From JABSQH01 sp039177505 (GTDB taxonomy: Bacteria; Actinomycetota; Acidimicrobiia; Acidimicrobiales; Ilumatobacteraceae), in assembly GCA_039177505.1 (NCBI GenBank), contig JBCDFR010000014.1, positions 1-64,000 on the forward strand: a stretch of 64,000 nucleotides of DNA, written 5' to 3'. Shown piece after piece: positions 16,616 to 25,183 of this stretch (its first letter is position 1; each line of letters opens with the position of its first letter). The position numbers and the translations under genes were made by a program. The notes below the pieces were generated by a model. That model saw nothing but the letters and a program-made list of their open reading frames with translations, made no database searches and was not told the DNA's origin.

Positions 16616-17527
16616 GTGCTGCAGGTTCCCGACGTCGTTGCTGCCAAAGCGCAAGCGCACGGTGTCGACGCTTGGATCGACGAGCTGCCCGACCTCGTGG
16701 CTCGCATCGCCGGCGAGTGGAGCCTCACCGTCGGTGAGGTCCTCGACGGCGGCACCGAGGCGCTGGTCGTCGCTGTCGGGCGCCGTGACGACTCGCCCGC
16801 GGTGCTCAAGCTCTTGGTTCCCGGGCGAGGCCCGGCGGCGCTTGCCGAGATCCAGGCGTTGCAGCTCGATGCCGGGCGGGGATGTGCCGCGTTGTATTCG
16901 GCCGACCTCGAGATTGGGGCGCTGCTGATCGAACATCTCGGTCCGTCGATGCACGACCTCGGTGTTCCGATCGAACAACGTCACGTAGCGCTGTGTGCAG
17001 CGGCCCAACGTATGTGGCACAAGGTGCCGAGCCAGCGCCTCACGACCGGCGCGCAGAAGGGTCGCTGGCTCGTCGACTTCATCGACGACCGCCAGCAGCG
17101 GCTCGATCGGCCGTGTTCTCCCCGGGTGATGGCCGAGGCATTCGAGTGCGCCGCCCGGCGGGTCGCCGCCCACGATGATCGTCGCGCCGTGCTCGTGCAC
17201 GGCGACGTGCACGAGTGGAATGCGTTGCGCGTCGAGGGAGCTGCTGCCGACGATGCGCCGTGGAAGCTCATCGATCCGGACGGTCTGTTCGCCGAGCCCG
17301 AGTACGACCTCGGGGTGATGATGCGCGAGGACCCGGTCGAGTTGCTCGACGGCGACCCCCGCGAGCGGGCGGCGCGTCTGGCGGAGTGGACCGGGACCGA
17401 TGCGCAGGCGATCTGGGAGTGGGGTGTCGTCGAGCGTGTCGCCTGCGGGCTGCTCGCAGTGGAGATCGGCTTGCAACCCGTCGGCGATCAGATGCTCGCC
17501 GCAGCCGAGGCGCTCGTCGGCGCCTGA
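16616..17527 (+). CDS. Aminoglycoside/hydroxyurea phosphotransferase family kinase (APH(6)-like)
   Basis: A 303-residue protein-kinase-like small-molecule kinase. The nucleotide-binding Lys is in AVLKLLVPG, and the catalytic loop VLVHGDVHEWNALR (HGDxxxxN) and metal-binding LIDPDGLFAEPEYDLGVMM are in the arrangement of streptomycin 6-kinases and hydroxyurea kinases. The true substrate could be an endogenous sugar or amino alcohol; a resistance role is not shown. GTG 16616 begins 27 bases after the helicase stop on the same strand. Its last 40 bases overlap, tail to tail, the end of cydDC. Confidence 0.82.
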   Translation: MLQVPDVVAAKAQAHGVDAWIDELPDLVARIAGEWSLTVGEVLDGGTEALVVAVGRRDDSPAVLKLLVPGRGPAALAEIQALQLDAGRGCAALYSADLEIGALLIEHLGPSMHDLGVPIEQRHVALCAAAQRMWHKVPSQRLTTGAQKGRWLVDFIDDRQQRLDRPCSPRVMAEAFECAARRVAAHDDRRAVLVHGDVHEWNALRVEGAAADDAPWKLIDPDGLFAEPEYDLGVMMREDPVELLDGDPRERAARLAEWTGTDAQAIWEWGVVERVACGLLAVEIGLQPVGDQMLAAAEALVGA

Positions 17528-20500
17528 AGCGCAGCGACGCGCGTGAACCCGGCCGGCGGATCGTCGTGCGCGAGGACGACCACCGTGCGACCGTCGAGCT
17601 CGGCGGCGACGCCTGCGACCACGGTGCGAGCCGTCGCTGCGTCGAGGTGTGAGGTCGGCTCGTCGAGCACGACGACGTCGTGGTGCGCAAGCAGCACGCG
17701 GGCGAGCGCCAACCGGTGGGCCTCGCCGCCGCTCATCGCGGCCCCGTGCCGTCCGACGAGGGTGTCGAGACCGTCTGGCAGAGCGGCGAACCAGTCGTCG
17801 AGGGCGACCGCCCGTAGTGCATCGACCATGGCTGTATCGGATGCCGTGCGGCCGGCGATGCGCAGGTTCTCGCGGATGGACGTGTCGGCGATCCATGGTG
17901 TCTGATCGACCCATGTCACCACCCGCCGCACGACGTCACTCGCCGCGTCGGTGGCCACGACGTCGCCGAGCCGGTACGTGCCGCTGGTGATCGGGCAGAA
18001 CCGCACGAGCGATGCGGCCAGCGTCGACTTGCCGCTGCCGCTCGGACCGGTGATCGCGCTCCGGGCACCGAACGACAGGTGCGCGTCGACCGGACCGACG
18101 CCGTGTCCGGTGCTCGGCCACGTTGCCCGCAGCGCCGTCAGATCGACTCTTGGTGCGCTGCCGACGAGGTCGTCGTCGCCGCGTTGCTCCGCGCCGACAT
18201 CGAGTACCTGGGCGACGCGTCGAGCGGCGGCGCCTACGGCGGGCAGCGACGCAGTGGCCTCGTCGATGGCGGCGTTGAGTTCGATCGACGCCAGTGGCCA
18301 CAACACGAGCACTCCGAACAACGGGGTGCCGATCGCCGCCGCGTCGTTGCCGATCACGGCGAGCGTTGCTGCGGTCACCAGCACCGGCGCCGCGGCGAGT
18401 GCCGCGGCCGTCCACGCCCGGGTGGTGGCGCGATCGTGCTCGATCCGGTCGAGTTGTCGACCGAGGGCAACCACATCGCGCATCCGCGCAGCGACGCCGC
18501 GTTGGGCGACCAGGAGATCGGCGTGTTCGGTGGTGTCGAGCACCGCCGCGCGCAGCTGGGTGGCGGCCTGCCGGTGGACGGTCGCCCGCCGTCGCTCGGC
18601 GGTGAACGTGACAGCCGGAATGGCCACCGAGACCACGGCGAGCCCGAGCAGCAACACGAGTGCGGCGCGTGGATCGATGACCATGGTCACGAGGAGCGTG
18701 AGCGCGGTCGCAACGGCGATCGAGATCGTCGGGACGAGCACACGGACGAACAGGTCGAGGAGCCGGTCGATGTCGTCGACCACACGCGTTGCGACATCGG
18801 CCCGATGCAGGTCGGACAGAGCGCCCGGGGGCATCGCCGCGAGCCGTTCGACGACCTTCGTCCGCAGCTCGGCGAGCGCCCGCAGGCCGGCATCGTGTGA
18901 AGCCAGACGCTCGGCATAGCGGAACACACCCTTCCCTGTGCCGAACGCCCTGACGCCGGTGACCACGAGCGCCACCGCCGAGATCTCGGGCTGCTCGCTG
19001 GCGCGCACGATGAGCCATGCCGCGAAGCCGGCCAAACCGAGCGTGCAGATCTCAGCGAGTGATCCGAGCGCGGCGGCACCGATCAGGCGCCGCCGCGCGG
19101 GCCGCGCCGTGTGGAGTACCAGCTGTAGCGCTGGGCGGTCGCGCTCGAGCGGCGGACCAGCATCGTTCGATGCGTCGATGGTGGCTCGTCGAGGCTCGAC
19201 ATGGCGCGGTTCTGTCGCTGCGACCGCGGTCTCGTCCGCGCTCGCATCCGCGCTTGTGGCGCGGCCGATCGGTGCCAGGCCGACGACCTGGTCGGCGATC
19301 GCCGCAAACGCGGCATCGTGGGTGGCCACGACGACGATCGCGTCGTGTTCGTCGGCGAGGGCCCGGAGCGCCGAGCGCACCCGGCGGGCGGCGACCTCGT
19401 CGAGTTGGGCGGTCGGTTCGTCGGCGAGTACCACCGAGGCGCGCCCGGCGCGGACGGTCGCGATCAGTCGCGCCACATGCACCCGGCGCAGCTGGCCGCC
19501 CGACAACTCGTTCGGGCGGCGCTCGGCGAATCCGCTGAGTCCGACGGCTTCCAACGCCTCGCTCACGAACGGGGAGAGTTCGGCGTCCGTGCCGACGATC
19601 TCGTCGATCACCGAGGCCCCGAGCGGCTCTGGCAGCTGCGTCGCGACGGTGAGACGTTCGGACCACTCATCCGGGTCGAGATCGTGGACGTCGACGCCCC
19701 CGACGCTGACCACGCCGGTGCGCCCGACGAGTCGTCCGCGAACCGCATCGAGCACCGTCGTCTTGCCGGAGCCGCTCGGCCCTGTGATGGCCACGAGCCC
19801 GCCCGGGCTTGCCCGCAGGTCGGTGTCGAGCGTCAGGCTCGCCCCGCGCCGTTGAACCACGAGATCGTGGACCTCGATCGTGGGTTCGTCGGGCACGTTC
19901 ATCGAGCCCGTCGGCGGCACCGGACGATCGAGGAGGTCGTCGAGGTCGGCCGCAGCGTCGAGTCCGTTCTGCGCGGCGTGGAAGCTCGCGCCGACACGAC
20001 GCAATGGCAGGTAACACTCCGGCACCAGGAGCAACACGACCAGACCGGTGGCCAATGTGAGGCCACCGCTGAGCAACCGGAGCCCGATGGCCACCGCAAC
20101 GACAGCGACCGACAGCGTCGCCAGCAACTCCAAGGCGAGCGCTGACAACATGGCGACGCGCAGGGTCCCCATCGTTGCCGTGCGGTAGTCCTCTGACACC
20201 TTGTGCACCTGCGCCGCCTGCGCGTCGGCGCGGCCGAACAGGCGCAGGGTCGGGAGCCCTTCGAGGACATCGAGGAAGTGTCCGCCGAGCCGCTGCAGCA
20301 GGGCCCAGCTGCGCCGCGTCCGCCGCTCCGTGAGCTTGCCGATGAGCACCATGAAGATCGGAATCAACGGCACCGTCAGCATTACGATCACCGCCGAGAG
20401 CCAATCGACCATCGCGATGCGTACACCCGCCGCGAACGGCAGCACGACGGCTTGCGTGAGCGCCGGGAGATAGGTGCGGACGTACGGCTCGAGTTGTTCA

Positions 20501-20913
20501 ACGCCGGTGGTCGCCACGGTCGCCTCGCGGCTGCCGAGGCCTGGGGCGGCCCGGTCACCGCCGGCGATGGCGTGGTCGATCACCGCGCTGCGCACGCGCC
20601 GTCGCGCCGCGGCCATCGTGCTCGCGGCGGACCGCTCGATGACGAACGCCGTTGCCGCCCGCACCGCTCCGACAGCCACCAGGGCACCGATCATCTGTGC
20701 GTTGCTCGGTCCGTCCGGTGTGGCTCCAACCAGATGGGCGACGCCGCGCGCCAGCACCTCGGCCTGGGTGATCACAGCGACGGCCATCACGACCGCCACG
20801 GCCGACACGATCCCGAGGTGCGTGCGGAGTTCGGGGATGCGGCGCAGCAGCGTCGGCTCGACGGGACCAGCCGGACGTCGCGCCGTCCCGCTTTCGTCCG
20901 GCGAATCGGTCAT
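17488..20913 (-). CDS. cydDC: Fused CydD-CydC thiol/heme ABC exporter
   Basis: 1141 residues joining two half-transporters, each with six membrane helices and an ATPase. First half: Walker A GPSGSGKTT, signature LSGGQLRRVHVAR, Walker B SVVLADEP. Second half: GPSGSGKSTL, signature MSGGEAHRLALAR, Walker B VVVLDEPTSHLD. CydDC exports cysteine/glutathione-type thiols or heme needed to assemble cytochrome bd; the fused form is typical of Streptomyces and relatives. ATG 20913 lies 26 bases after cydB. The 3' end overlaps the convergent APH-like gene by 40 bases, which is unusual for so long a gene. Confidence 0.93.
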   Translation of the reverse strand: MTDSPDESGTARRPAGPVEPTLLRRIPELRTHLGIVSAVAVVMAVAVITQAEVLARGVAHLVGATPDGPSNAQMIGALVAVGAVRAATAFVIERSAASTMAAARRRVRSAVIDHAIAGGDRAAPGLGSREATVATTGVEQLEPYVRTYLPALTQAVVLPFAAGVRIAMVDWLSAVIVMLTVPLIPIFMVLIGKLTERRTRRSWALLQRLGGHFLDVLEGLPTLRLFGRADAQAAQVHKVSEDYRTATMGTLRVAMLSALALELLATLSVAVVAVAIGLRLLSGGLTLATGLVVLLLVPECYLPLRRVGASFHAAQNGLDAAADLDDLLDRPVPPTGSMNVPDEPTIEVHDLVVQRRGASLTLDTDLRASPGGLVAITGPSGSGKTTVLDAVRGRLVGRTGVVSVGGVDVHDLDPDEWSERLTVATQLPEPLGASVIDEIVGTDAELSPFVSEALEAVGLSGFAERRPNELSGGQLRRVHVARLIATVRAGRASVVLADEPTAQLDEVAARRVRSALRALADEHDAIVVVATHDAAFAAIADQVVGLAPIGRATSADASADETAVAATEPRHVEPRRATIDASNDAGPPLERDRPALQLVLHTARPARRRLIGAAALGSLAEICTLGLAGFAAWLIVRASEQPEISAVALVVTGVRAFGTGKGVFRYAERLASHDAGLRALAELRTKVVERLAAMPPGALSDLHRADVATRVVDDIDRLLDLFVRVLVPTISIAVATALTLLVTMVIDPRAALVLLLGLAVVSVAIPAVTFTAERRRATVHRQAATQLRAAVLDTTEHADLLVAQRGVAARMRDVVALGRQLDRIEHDRATTRAWTAAALAAAPVLVTAATLAVIGNDAAAIGTPLFGVLVLWPLASIELNAAIDEATASLPAVGAAARRVAQVLDVGAEQRGDDDLVGSAPRVDLTALRATWPSTGHGVGPVDAHLSFGARSAITGPSGSGKSTLAASLVRFCPITSGTYRLGDVVATDAASDVVRRVVTWVDQTPWIADTSIRENLRIAGRTASDTAMVDALRAVALDDWFAALPDGLDTLVGRHGAAMSGGEAHRLALARVLLAHHDVVVLDEPTSHLDAATARTVVAGVAAELDGRTVVVLAHDDPPAGFTRVAALQAPTSASAAASI

Positions 20914-20939
20914 CGCCGCACCTTCGGGCCGAGGGGCGC

Positions 20940-21965
20940 TCAGGAGACCGGTTCTGGTGTCGAGGCCGACGCATCGGGCAGGTGCCCGGTGCCGATGCGC
21001 TTGCGGAATACCCAGTAGGTCCAGCCCTGATAGAGCAGCACGATCGGCGTCATCACCAATGCGACCACCGTCATCACCCGCAGCGTGTAGTTGCTCGACG
21101 ACGCGTTGTCGACCGTCAAGCTGAAGGCCGGATCGGTCGTCGAGGGCATCACGTTGGGATACAGCGACCCGAACAGTGAGATCACCGCCATGGCGATGGC
21201 CACGCCCGTTGCGGCGAAGGCCCAGCCCTCGCGGTGCCGTTGTTCCATGACGACCGAGGCCACGAGCAATACCGCCGCGGCGAGCACGGTGATCCAGGTC
21301 CAGCCCTTGCCCCGTTCGAGCTGGTTCCAGATCAGGAACACGCCGCCGAGCACGATGGCGACGGGGCCGAGGAGGCGCGCCGCCCGATGTGCCCGCTCGC
21401 GCACGTCGCCGAGCGTCTTCAGGGCGAGGAAGTTGGCGCCGTGGAAGGCGAACAGTGATGCCGTGACTGCGCCGCCGAGCAACCCGAACGGGTTGAGCAG
21501 CGTGAACAGGTTGCCGGTGAACTCCTTGTCGGCGTCGATCGGCACGCCGCGCACGATGTTGGCGAAGGCCACGCCCCACAACACGGAGGGGACCCACGAG
21601 CCGATCGCGATGGCCAGATCCCAGCGCGCTCGCCAGGTCGGGCTGTCGACCTTGCCGCGGTACTCGAACGCGACGCCGCGAAAGATCAGCGCGAGCAGGA
21701 TCAGGAACAGCGGCAGGTAGAAGCCAGAGAACAGGGTGGCGTACCACTCGGGGAACGCCGCGAACGTCGCCCCACCGGCCGTGAGCAGCCACACCTCGTT
21801 GCCGTCCCACACGGGGCCGATCGTGTTAATCATCACCCGTCGGTCGGCGTCGTCGTGGGCGATGGGATGGAGCAACATCCCGACCCCGAAGTCGAAACCC
21901 TCGAGGAAGAAGTAGCCGATCCACAACACCGCGATGACGATGAACCAGAACGTAACGAGTTCCAT
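20940..21965 (-). CDS. cydB: Cytochrome bd ubiquinol/menaquinol oxidase subunit II
   Basis: A 341-residue membrane subunit with about nine helices. Family marks are the N-terminal WFIVIAVLWIGYFFLEGFDF, GPVWDGNEVWLLTAGGATFAAFP, FRGVAFEYRGK and the late LYPNVMPSTTDPAFSLTV. It pairs with CydA to form the quinol oxidase that reduces O2 with high affinity. It starts at ATG 21965, 21 bases after cydA, and is followed by cydDC: the standard cydA-cydB-cydDC order. Confidence 0.96.
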   Translation of the reverse strand: MELVTFWFIVIAVLWIGYFFLEGFDFGVGMLLHPIAHDDADRRVMINTIGPVWDGNEVWLLTAGGATFAAFPEWYATLFSGFYLPLFLILLALIFRGVAFEYRGKVDSPTWRARWDLAIAIGSWVPSVLWGVAFANIVRGVPIDADKEFTGNLFTLLNPFGLLGGAVTASLFAFHGANFLALKTLGDVRERAHRAARLLGPVAIVLGGVFLIWNQLERGKGWTWITVLAAAVLLVASVVMEQRHREGWAFAATGVAIAMAVISLFGSLYPNVMPSTTDPAFSLTVDNASSSNYTLRVMTVVALVMTPIVLLYQGWTYWVFRKRIGTGHLPDASASTPEPVS

Positions 21966-21986
21966 ATCGTGTCCCTCCTCGCCGAC

Positions 21987-23504
21987 CTAATAGGCGAAGA
22001 CGAGCCGGTCGGCGTCTTCGTCGTCGTCGATTCGCTCGTGGTCGTCGGTGTCGCCGCCGTCGGGATCGTCGTCGTGGGTGCCCGAGTCGCCGCTGTCGTC
22101 GGGTGGACGCGGGAACGGCGTCATCGCAGCATCTGGCCCGGCCTTGACGTACTTGCGCAGCAGGAACAGCTCGACGATGCCGAGGCCTCCGTAGACCAGC
22201 GTGAAAGTGATCAGCGTCAGCAGGATTTCGCCGCCGGCAACCGACGGTGACACCGCATCGGCGGTGAGCAGCCGGATGTCGAGGTCACCGTCGAGATTGG
22301 GTGCGACCACCCACGGTTGCCGGCCCATCTCGGTGAAGACCCAACCCGACACGTTGGCCAAGAACGGCGCGACGATCATGGCGATCGACGCCTTGGCGAT
22401 CCATCGTTTCTGCGGGAGGTTTCTGCCGCCCCTGGTGAGCCACAACGACACCGCGGCGGCACCCATCGCCAGGAAGCCGAAGCCCATCATCGCCCTGAAG
22501 CCCCAGTACGTCACGATCAGATTGGGGATGTAGTCGCCCTCCCCGAACAGCTCGGTGTACTCCTGCTGGAGGTTGTTGACGCCGTCGACTGTGCCGTCGA
22601 AGCTGCCCGTCGCCAGGTACGACAACAGGTCCGGGACGTCGAGGGACCACACGTCGCAGTCGGCGGCTACGTCACCGACCGCGAAGACCGAGAAGGGTGC
22701 CCCGGTGGTGGTATTGCACAGCGCCTCGGCCGAGGCCATCTTCATCGGCTGCTGCTCGAACAGGATCTTCGCTTGTTGGTCGCCTGAGATGATCACCGCG
22801 AGCCCAGCGAACAACACGATCCAGAGTCCACCTCGCATCGCCCGCTTGAAGGCTCTGACGTCGACGGCTGACGGGCTGTTGCGGATCAGCGACCATGCCG
22901 AGATCCCGGCGACGAACATCCCAGCGGTCATCAGTGAACCGGCGATGATGTGGGGGTAGGCGGCCAGCGTGGTCACGTTGGTCAGCACGGCGAAGATGTC
23001 GGTCAGCTCGGCCCGTCCGGTCTCGGGGTTGAACTCGGCGCCAACGGGATGTTGCATCCAGGAGTTCGCGGCGACGATGAAGTAGGCCGACAGCCAGGTC
23101 CCAATCGCGGCGCACCAGATCGTGGCCAGGTGGATGCGCGGCGGTAGTCGGCCCCACCCAAAGATCCACAACCCGAGGAACGTCGACTCCAGGAAGAACG
23201 CGACCAGGCCTTCCATGGCTAATGGCGCTCCGAACACGTCGCCGACGAATCGGGAGTAGTCACTCCAGGCCATGCCGAACTGGAACTCCTGCACGATGCC
23301 GGTCACGACCCCCATGGCGAAGTTGATCAGGAACAACTTGCCGAAGAACTTGGTGAGGCGGAGGTCGGCCTCGTCGCCGTGGCGGTGCCAACGGGTGTGG
23401 TACCAGGCGACCATCACCGACAGGCCCAGCGTCAGCGGGACCATGAGGAAGTGGTACACGGTGGTGATCCCGAACTGCCATCGGGCAAGCAAGAGTGCGT
23501 CCAC
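21987..23504 (-). CDS. cydA: Cytochrome bd oxidase subunit I
   Basis: A 505-residue heme-bearing subunit. The start ARWQFGITTVYHFLMVPLTL contains the b595 His ligand; FQFGMAWSDYSRFVGDVFG-type residues, the Q-loop region and the GRQPW motif (EMGRQPWVV) are present, with further helices and an acidic His/Asp-rich C-terminal tail (DDDPDGGDTDDHERIDDDED). GTG 23504 is taken as the start because it immediately precedes the conserved DALLLARWQFG; longer frames run through the TetR operator region. It is the first gene of the cyd operon and is divergent from a TetR gene. Confidence 0.94.
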   Translation of the reverse strand: MDALLLARWQFGITTVYHFLMVPLTLGLSVMVAWYHTRWHRHGDEADLRLTKFFGKLFLINFAMGVVTGIVQEFQFGMAWSDYSRFVGDVFGAPLAMEGLVAFFLESTFLGLWIFGWGRLPPRIHLATIWCAAIGTWLSAYFIVAANSWMQHPVGAEFNPETGRAELTDIFAVLTNVTTLAAYPHIIAGSLMTAGMFVAGISAWSLIRNSPSAVDVRAFKRAMRGGLWIVLFAGLAVIISGDQQAKILFEQQPMKMASAEALCNTTTGAPFSVFAVGDVAADCDVWSLDVPDLLSYLATGSFDGTVDGVNNLQQEYTELFGEGDYIPNLIVTYWGFRAMMGFGFLAMGAAAVSLWLTRGGRNLPQKRWIAKASIAMIVAPFLANVSGWVFTEMGRQPWVVAPNLDGDLDIRLLTADAVSPSVAGGEILLTLITFTLVYGGLGIVELFLLRKYVKAGPDAAMTPFPRPPDDSGDSGTHDDDPDGGDTDDHERIDDDEDADRLVFAY

Positions 23505-23595
23505 GAGTCGGAGCCTCGCACACGATGTCCGCGCGATGCGCGGGCCAAAGGTCCATTTCTTGGCCTTTGTTTTGTGTCGCCCGATCGACTTGACA

Positions 23596-23635
23596 CTGAA
23601 CAATTGTTCAGCAATGCTCCTGAACGTGTGTTCAG
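23596..23635. promoter_or_regulatory. Twin operator: two CTGAAC-N4-GTTCAG palindromes
   Basis: 23596-23611 is a perfect 16-bp palindrome (CTGAACAATTGTTCAG) and 23620-23635 repeats the same arms (CTGAAC-GTGT-GTTCAG), with centres 24 bp apart. They flank and overlap the TetR start codon candidates. They are best read as the autoregulatory sites of the downstream TetR. The core GAAC-N4-GTTC also matches the actinobacterial LexA box, so SOS control is an alternative. Confidence 0.75.
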
Positions 23636-24273
23636 CCGCGAACTTCGACGCGGATGCCAGCGTCATCCCGGCGGTCGACGCGCGGCAGCGCATCATCGTC
23701 GCGGCCATCGACCTCGTCGGCAGCGATGGCAGTCGAGCCGCCACGGTGCGTCGCGTCGCCGAGGCGGCGGCGGTGTCACCAGCGCTCGTGATGCACCACT
23801 TCGGGTCGAAAGCGGGGTTGTTCGCCGCCTGCGACGAGGCCGTCATGGCCACGATTGGGCGAGCGGTCGACGCGCTCTCAGCGGATGATCGCGACGCCGG
23901 TTTCGTCGAGCTCTTGGCAGAGGAGAGCGCCGGCCCAGCGATGAGCTACATCGGTCGTGTACTCCACGACGGTGGCGACAACGGCCGCCAATGGTTCGAC
24001 TGGATGATCGACCTCACGCGAGATGGCATGGCGACGCTCGCCGCAGCGGGGCGCGCTCGACCGGCCGAAGATCCACAGATGCAGGCCGTTCTGTTGCTGA
24101 CGATGGACCTCGGGGTCGTCCTGCTGCGACAACACGTCGAGCGTTACCTCGGAGGGACGCTCACCGACGACGACGTCACCACTCGGTGGGCGGTGGCCGA
24201 ACTCGACCTACTGACCAACGGCGTACTGGTCGACGCGACCAACGAAGAAACGAAAGGAGACGTCGATGAGTGA
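23614..24273 (+). CDS. TetR-family transcriptional regulator
   Basis: A 219-residue repressor-type protein. The N-terminal helix-turn-helix reads RQRIIVAAIDLVGSDGSRAATVRRVAEAAAVSPALVMHHF in two overlapping helices, ending in the family's 'HHFGSKAGLF' motif; the C-terminal ligand domain is helical. It lies directly before an ATPase and permease, the layout of the mycobacterial Rv1219c-1217c drug-export cassette. ATG 23614 sits between two operator palindromes; GTG 23626 is an alternative within the second one. The stop overlaps the ATPase start by eight bases, so regulator and transporter are one transcript. Confidence 0.88.
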   Translation: MLLNVCSAANFDADASVIPAVDARQRIIVAAIDLVGSDGSRAATVRRVAEAAAVSPALVMHHFGSKAGLFAACDEAVMATIGRAVDALSADDRDAGFVELLAEESAGPAMSYIGRVLHDGGDNGRQWFDWMIDLTRDGMATLAAAGRARPAEDPQMQAVLLLTMDLGVVLLRQHVERYLGGTLTDDDVTTRWAVAELDLLTNGVLVDATNEETKGDVDE

Positions 24274-25183
24274 CGCAGTGATCGAGATGCACTCCGTGGT
24301 CAAGACCTTCGGCGACGTCCGGGCCCTCGACGGACTCGACCTCGAGGTCGACCGTGGCGAGATCGTCGGGTTTCTCGGTCCCAACGGCGCCGGTAAATCC
24401 ACCGCTATCCGGGTGCTACTCGGGATGCTCCGAGCTGACTCGGGCACCACGGCCCTGCTCGGTGGTGATCCGTGGCGCGACGCGGTCGAATTGCACCGCC
24501 GTCTCGCCTACGTGCCAGGCGACGTCAGCCTGTGGCCGAAACTGACCGGTGGCGAGACCATCGACCTATTGGCGCGGCTGCGCGGGCGATTCGATGCAAA
24601 CCGCCGTAACCAACTCGTCGATCGTTTCGAGCTCGATCCCACCCGCCGCGCCGGGACGTACTCGAAAGGCAACCGACAAAAGGTAGGGCTGATCGCGGCG
24701 TTGGCCTCTGACGTGGAGCTGCTCGTGCTCGACGAGCCGACCTCGGGTCTCGACCCGCTGATGGAGTCGGTCTTTCAGGAGTGCGTCCGCGAGGCAGCCG
24801 CGGTGGGCACGACCGTGCTGCTGTCGAGCCACATTCTCGCCGAGGTCGAGAAGTTGTGTCGGAGGGTCAGCATCATCCGGGCCGGCCGGACCGTGGAGAC
24901 GGGCACGCTGGCCGAACTCCGGCACGTCACTCGTACCAGTATCACGGCGCGCACGCGCACGCCGGTCGACCTGTCCGATGTCGCAGGCGTCACGGCGATC
25001 GCCGTCGACGGCGACCGCGTCGAGTTCGACGTCGACGACGCACAGCTCGACGCCGCGCTGGCGCGCCTCGGTCGTGCTGGCGTGATCAGTCTGCAGTCGG
25101 CGCCACCGACGCTCGAAGAGATCTTCATGCGGCACTACAGCGACGACCTCGACGCCGCGGTGCAGTCGGACACGCCGGCATGA
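24266..25183 (+). CDS. ABC-2 type exporter, ATP-binding protein
   Basis: A 305-residue ATPase with Walker A GPNGAGKST, a degenerate signature YSKGNRQKV in place of LSGGQ (common in ABC-2 drug exporters), Walker B LLVLDEPTSGLDP and the H-loop SSHILAEVE. The C-terminal 80 residues form the DrrA-like regulatory extension. It starts at ATG 24266 inside the TetR 3' end and overlaps the permease start by four bases (ATGA). Predicted to power export of a lipophilic drug-like compound; the substrate is unknown. Confidence 0.93.
   Translation: MSDAVIEMHSVVKTFGDVRALDGLDLEVDRGEIVGFLGPNGAGKSTAIRVLLGMLRADSGTTALLGGDPWRDAVELHRRLAYVPGDVSLWPKLTGGETIDLLARLRGRFDANRRNQLVDRFELDPTRRAGTYSKGNRQKVGLIAALASDVELLVLDEPTSGLDPLMESVFQECVREAAAVGTTVLLSSHILAEVEKLCRRVSIIRAGRTVETGTLAELRHVTRTSITARTRTPVDLSDVAGVTAIAVDGDRVEFDVDDAQLDAALARLGRAGVISLQSAPPTLEEIFMRHYSDDLDAAVQSDTPA

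Noticed and set aside
17936..21810. Other long open frames on both strands across the cydDC region
   Set aside because: They are shadows of the large, motif-complete cydDC gene in GC-rich sequence.
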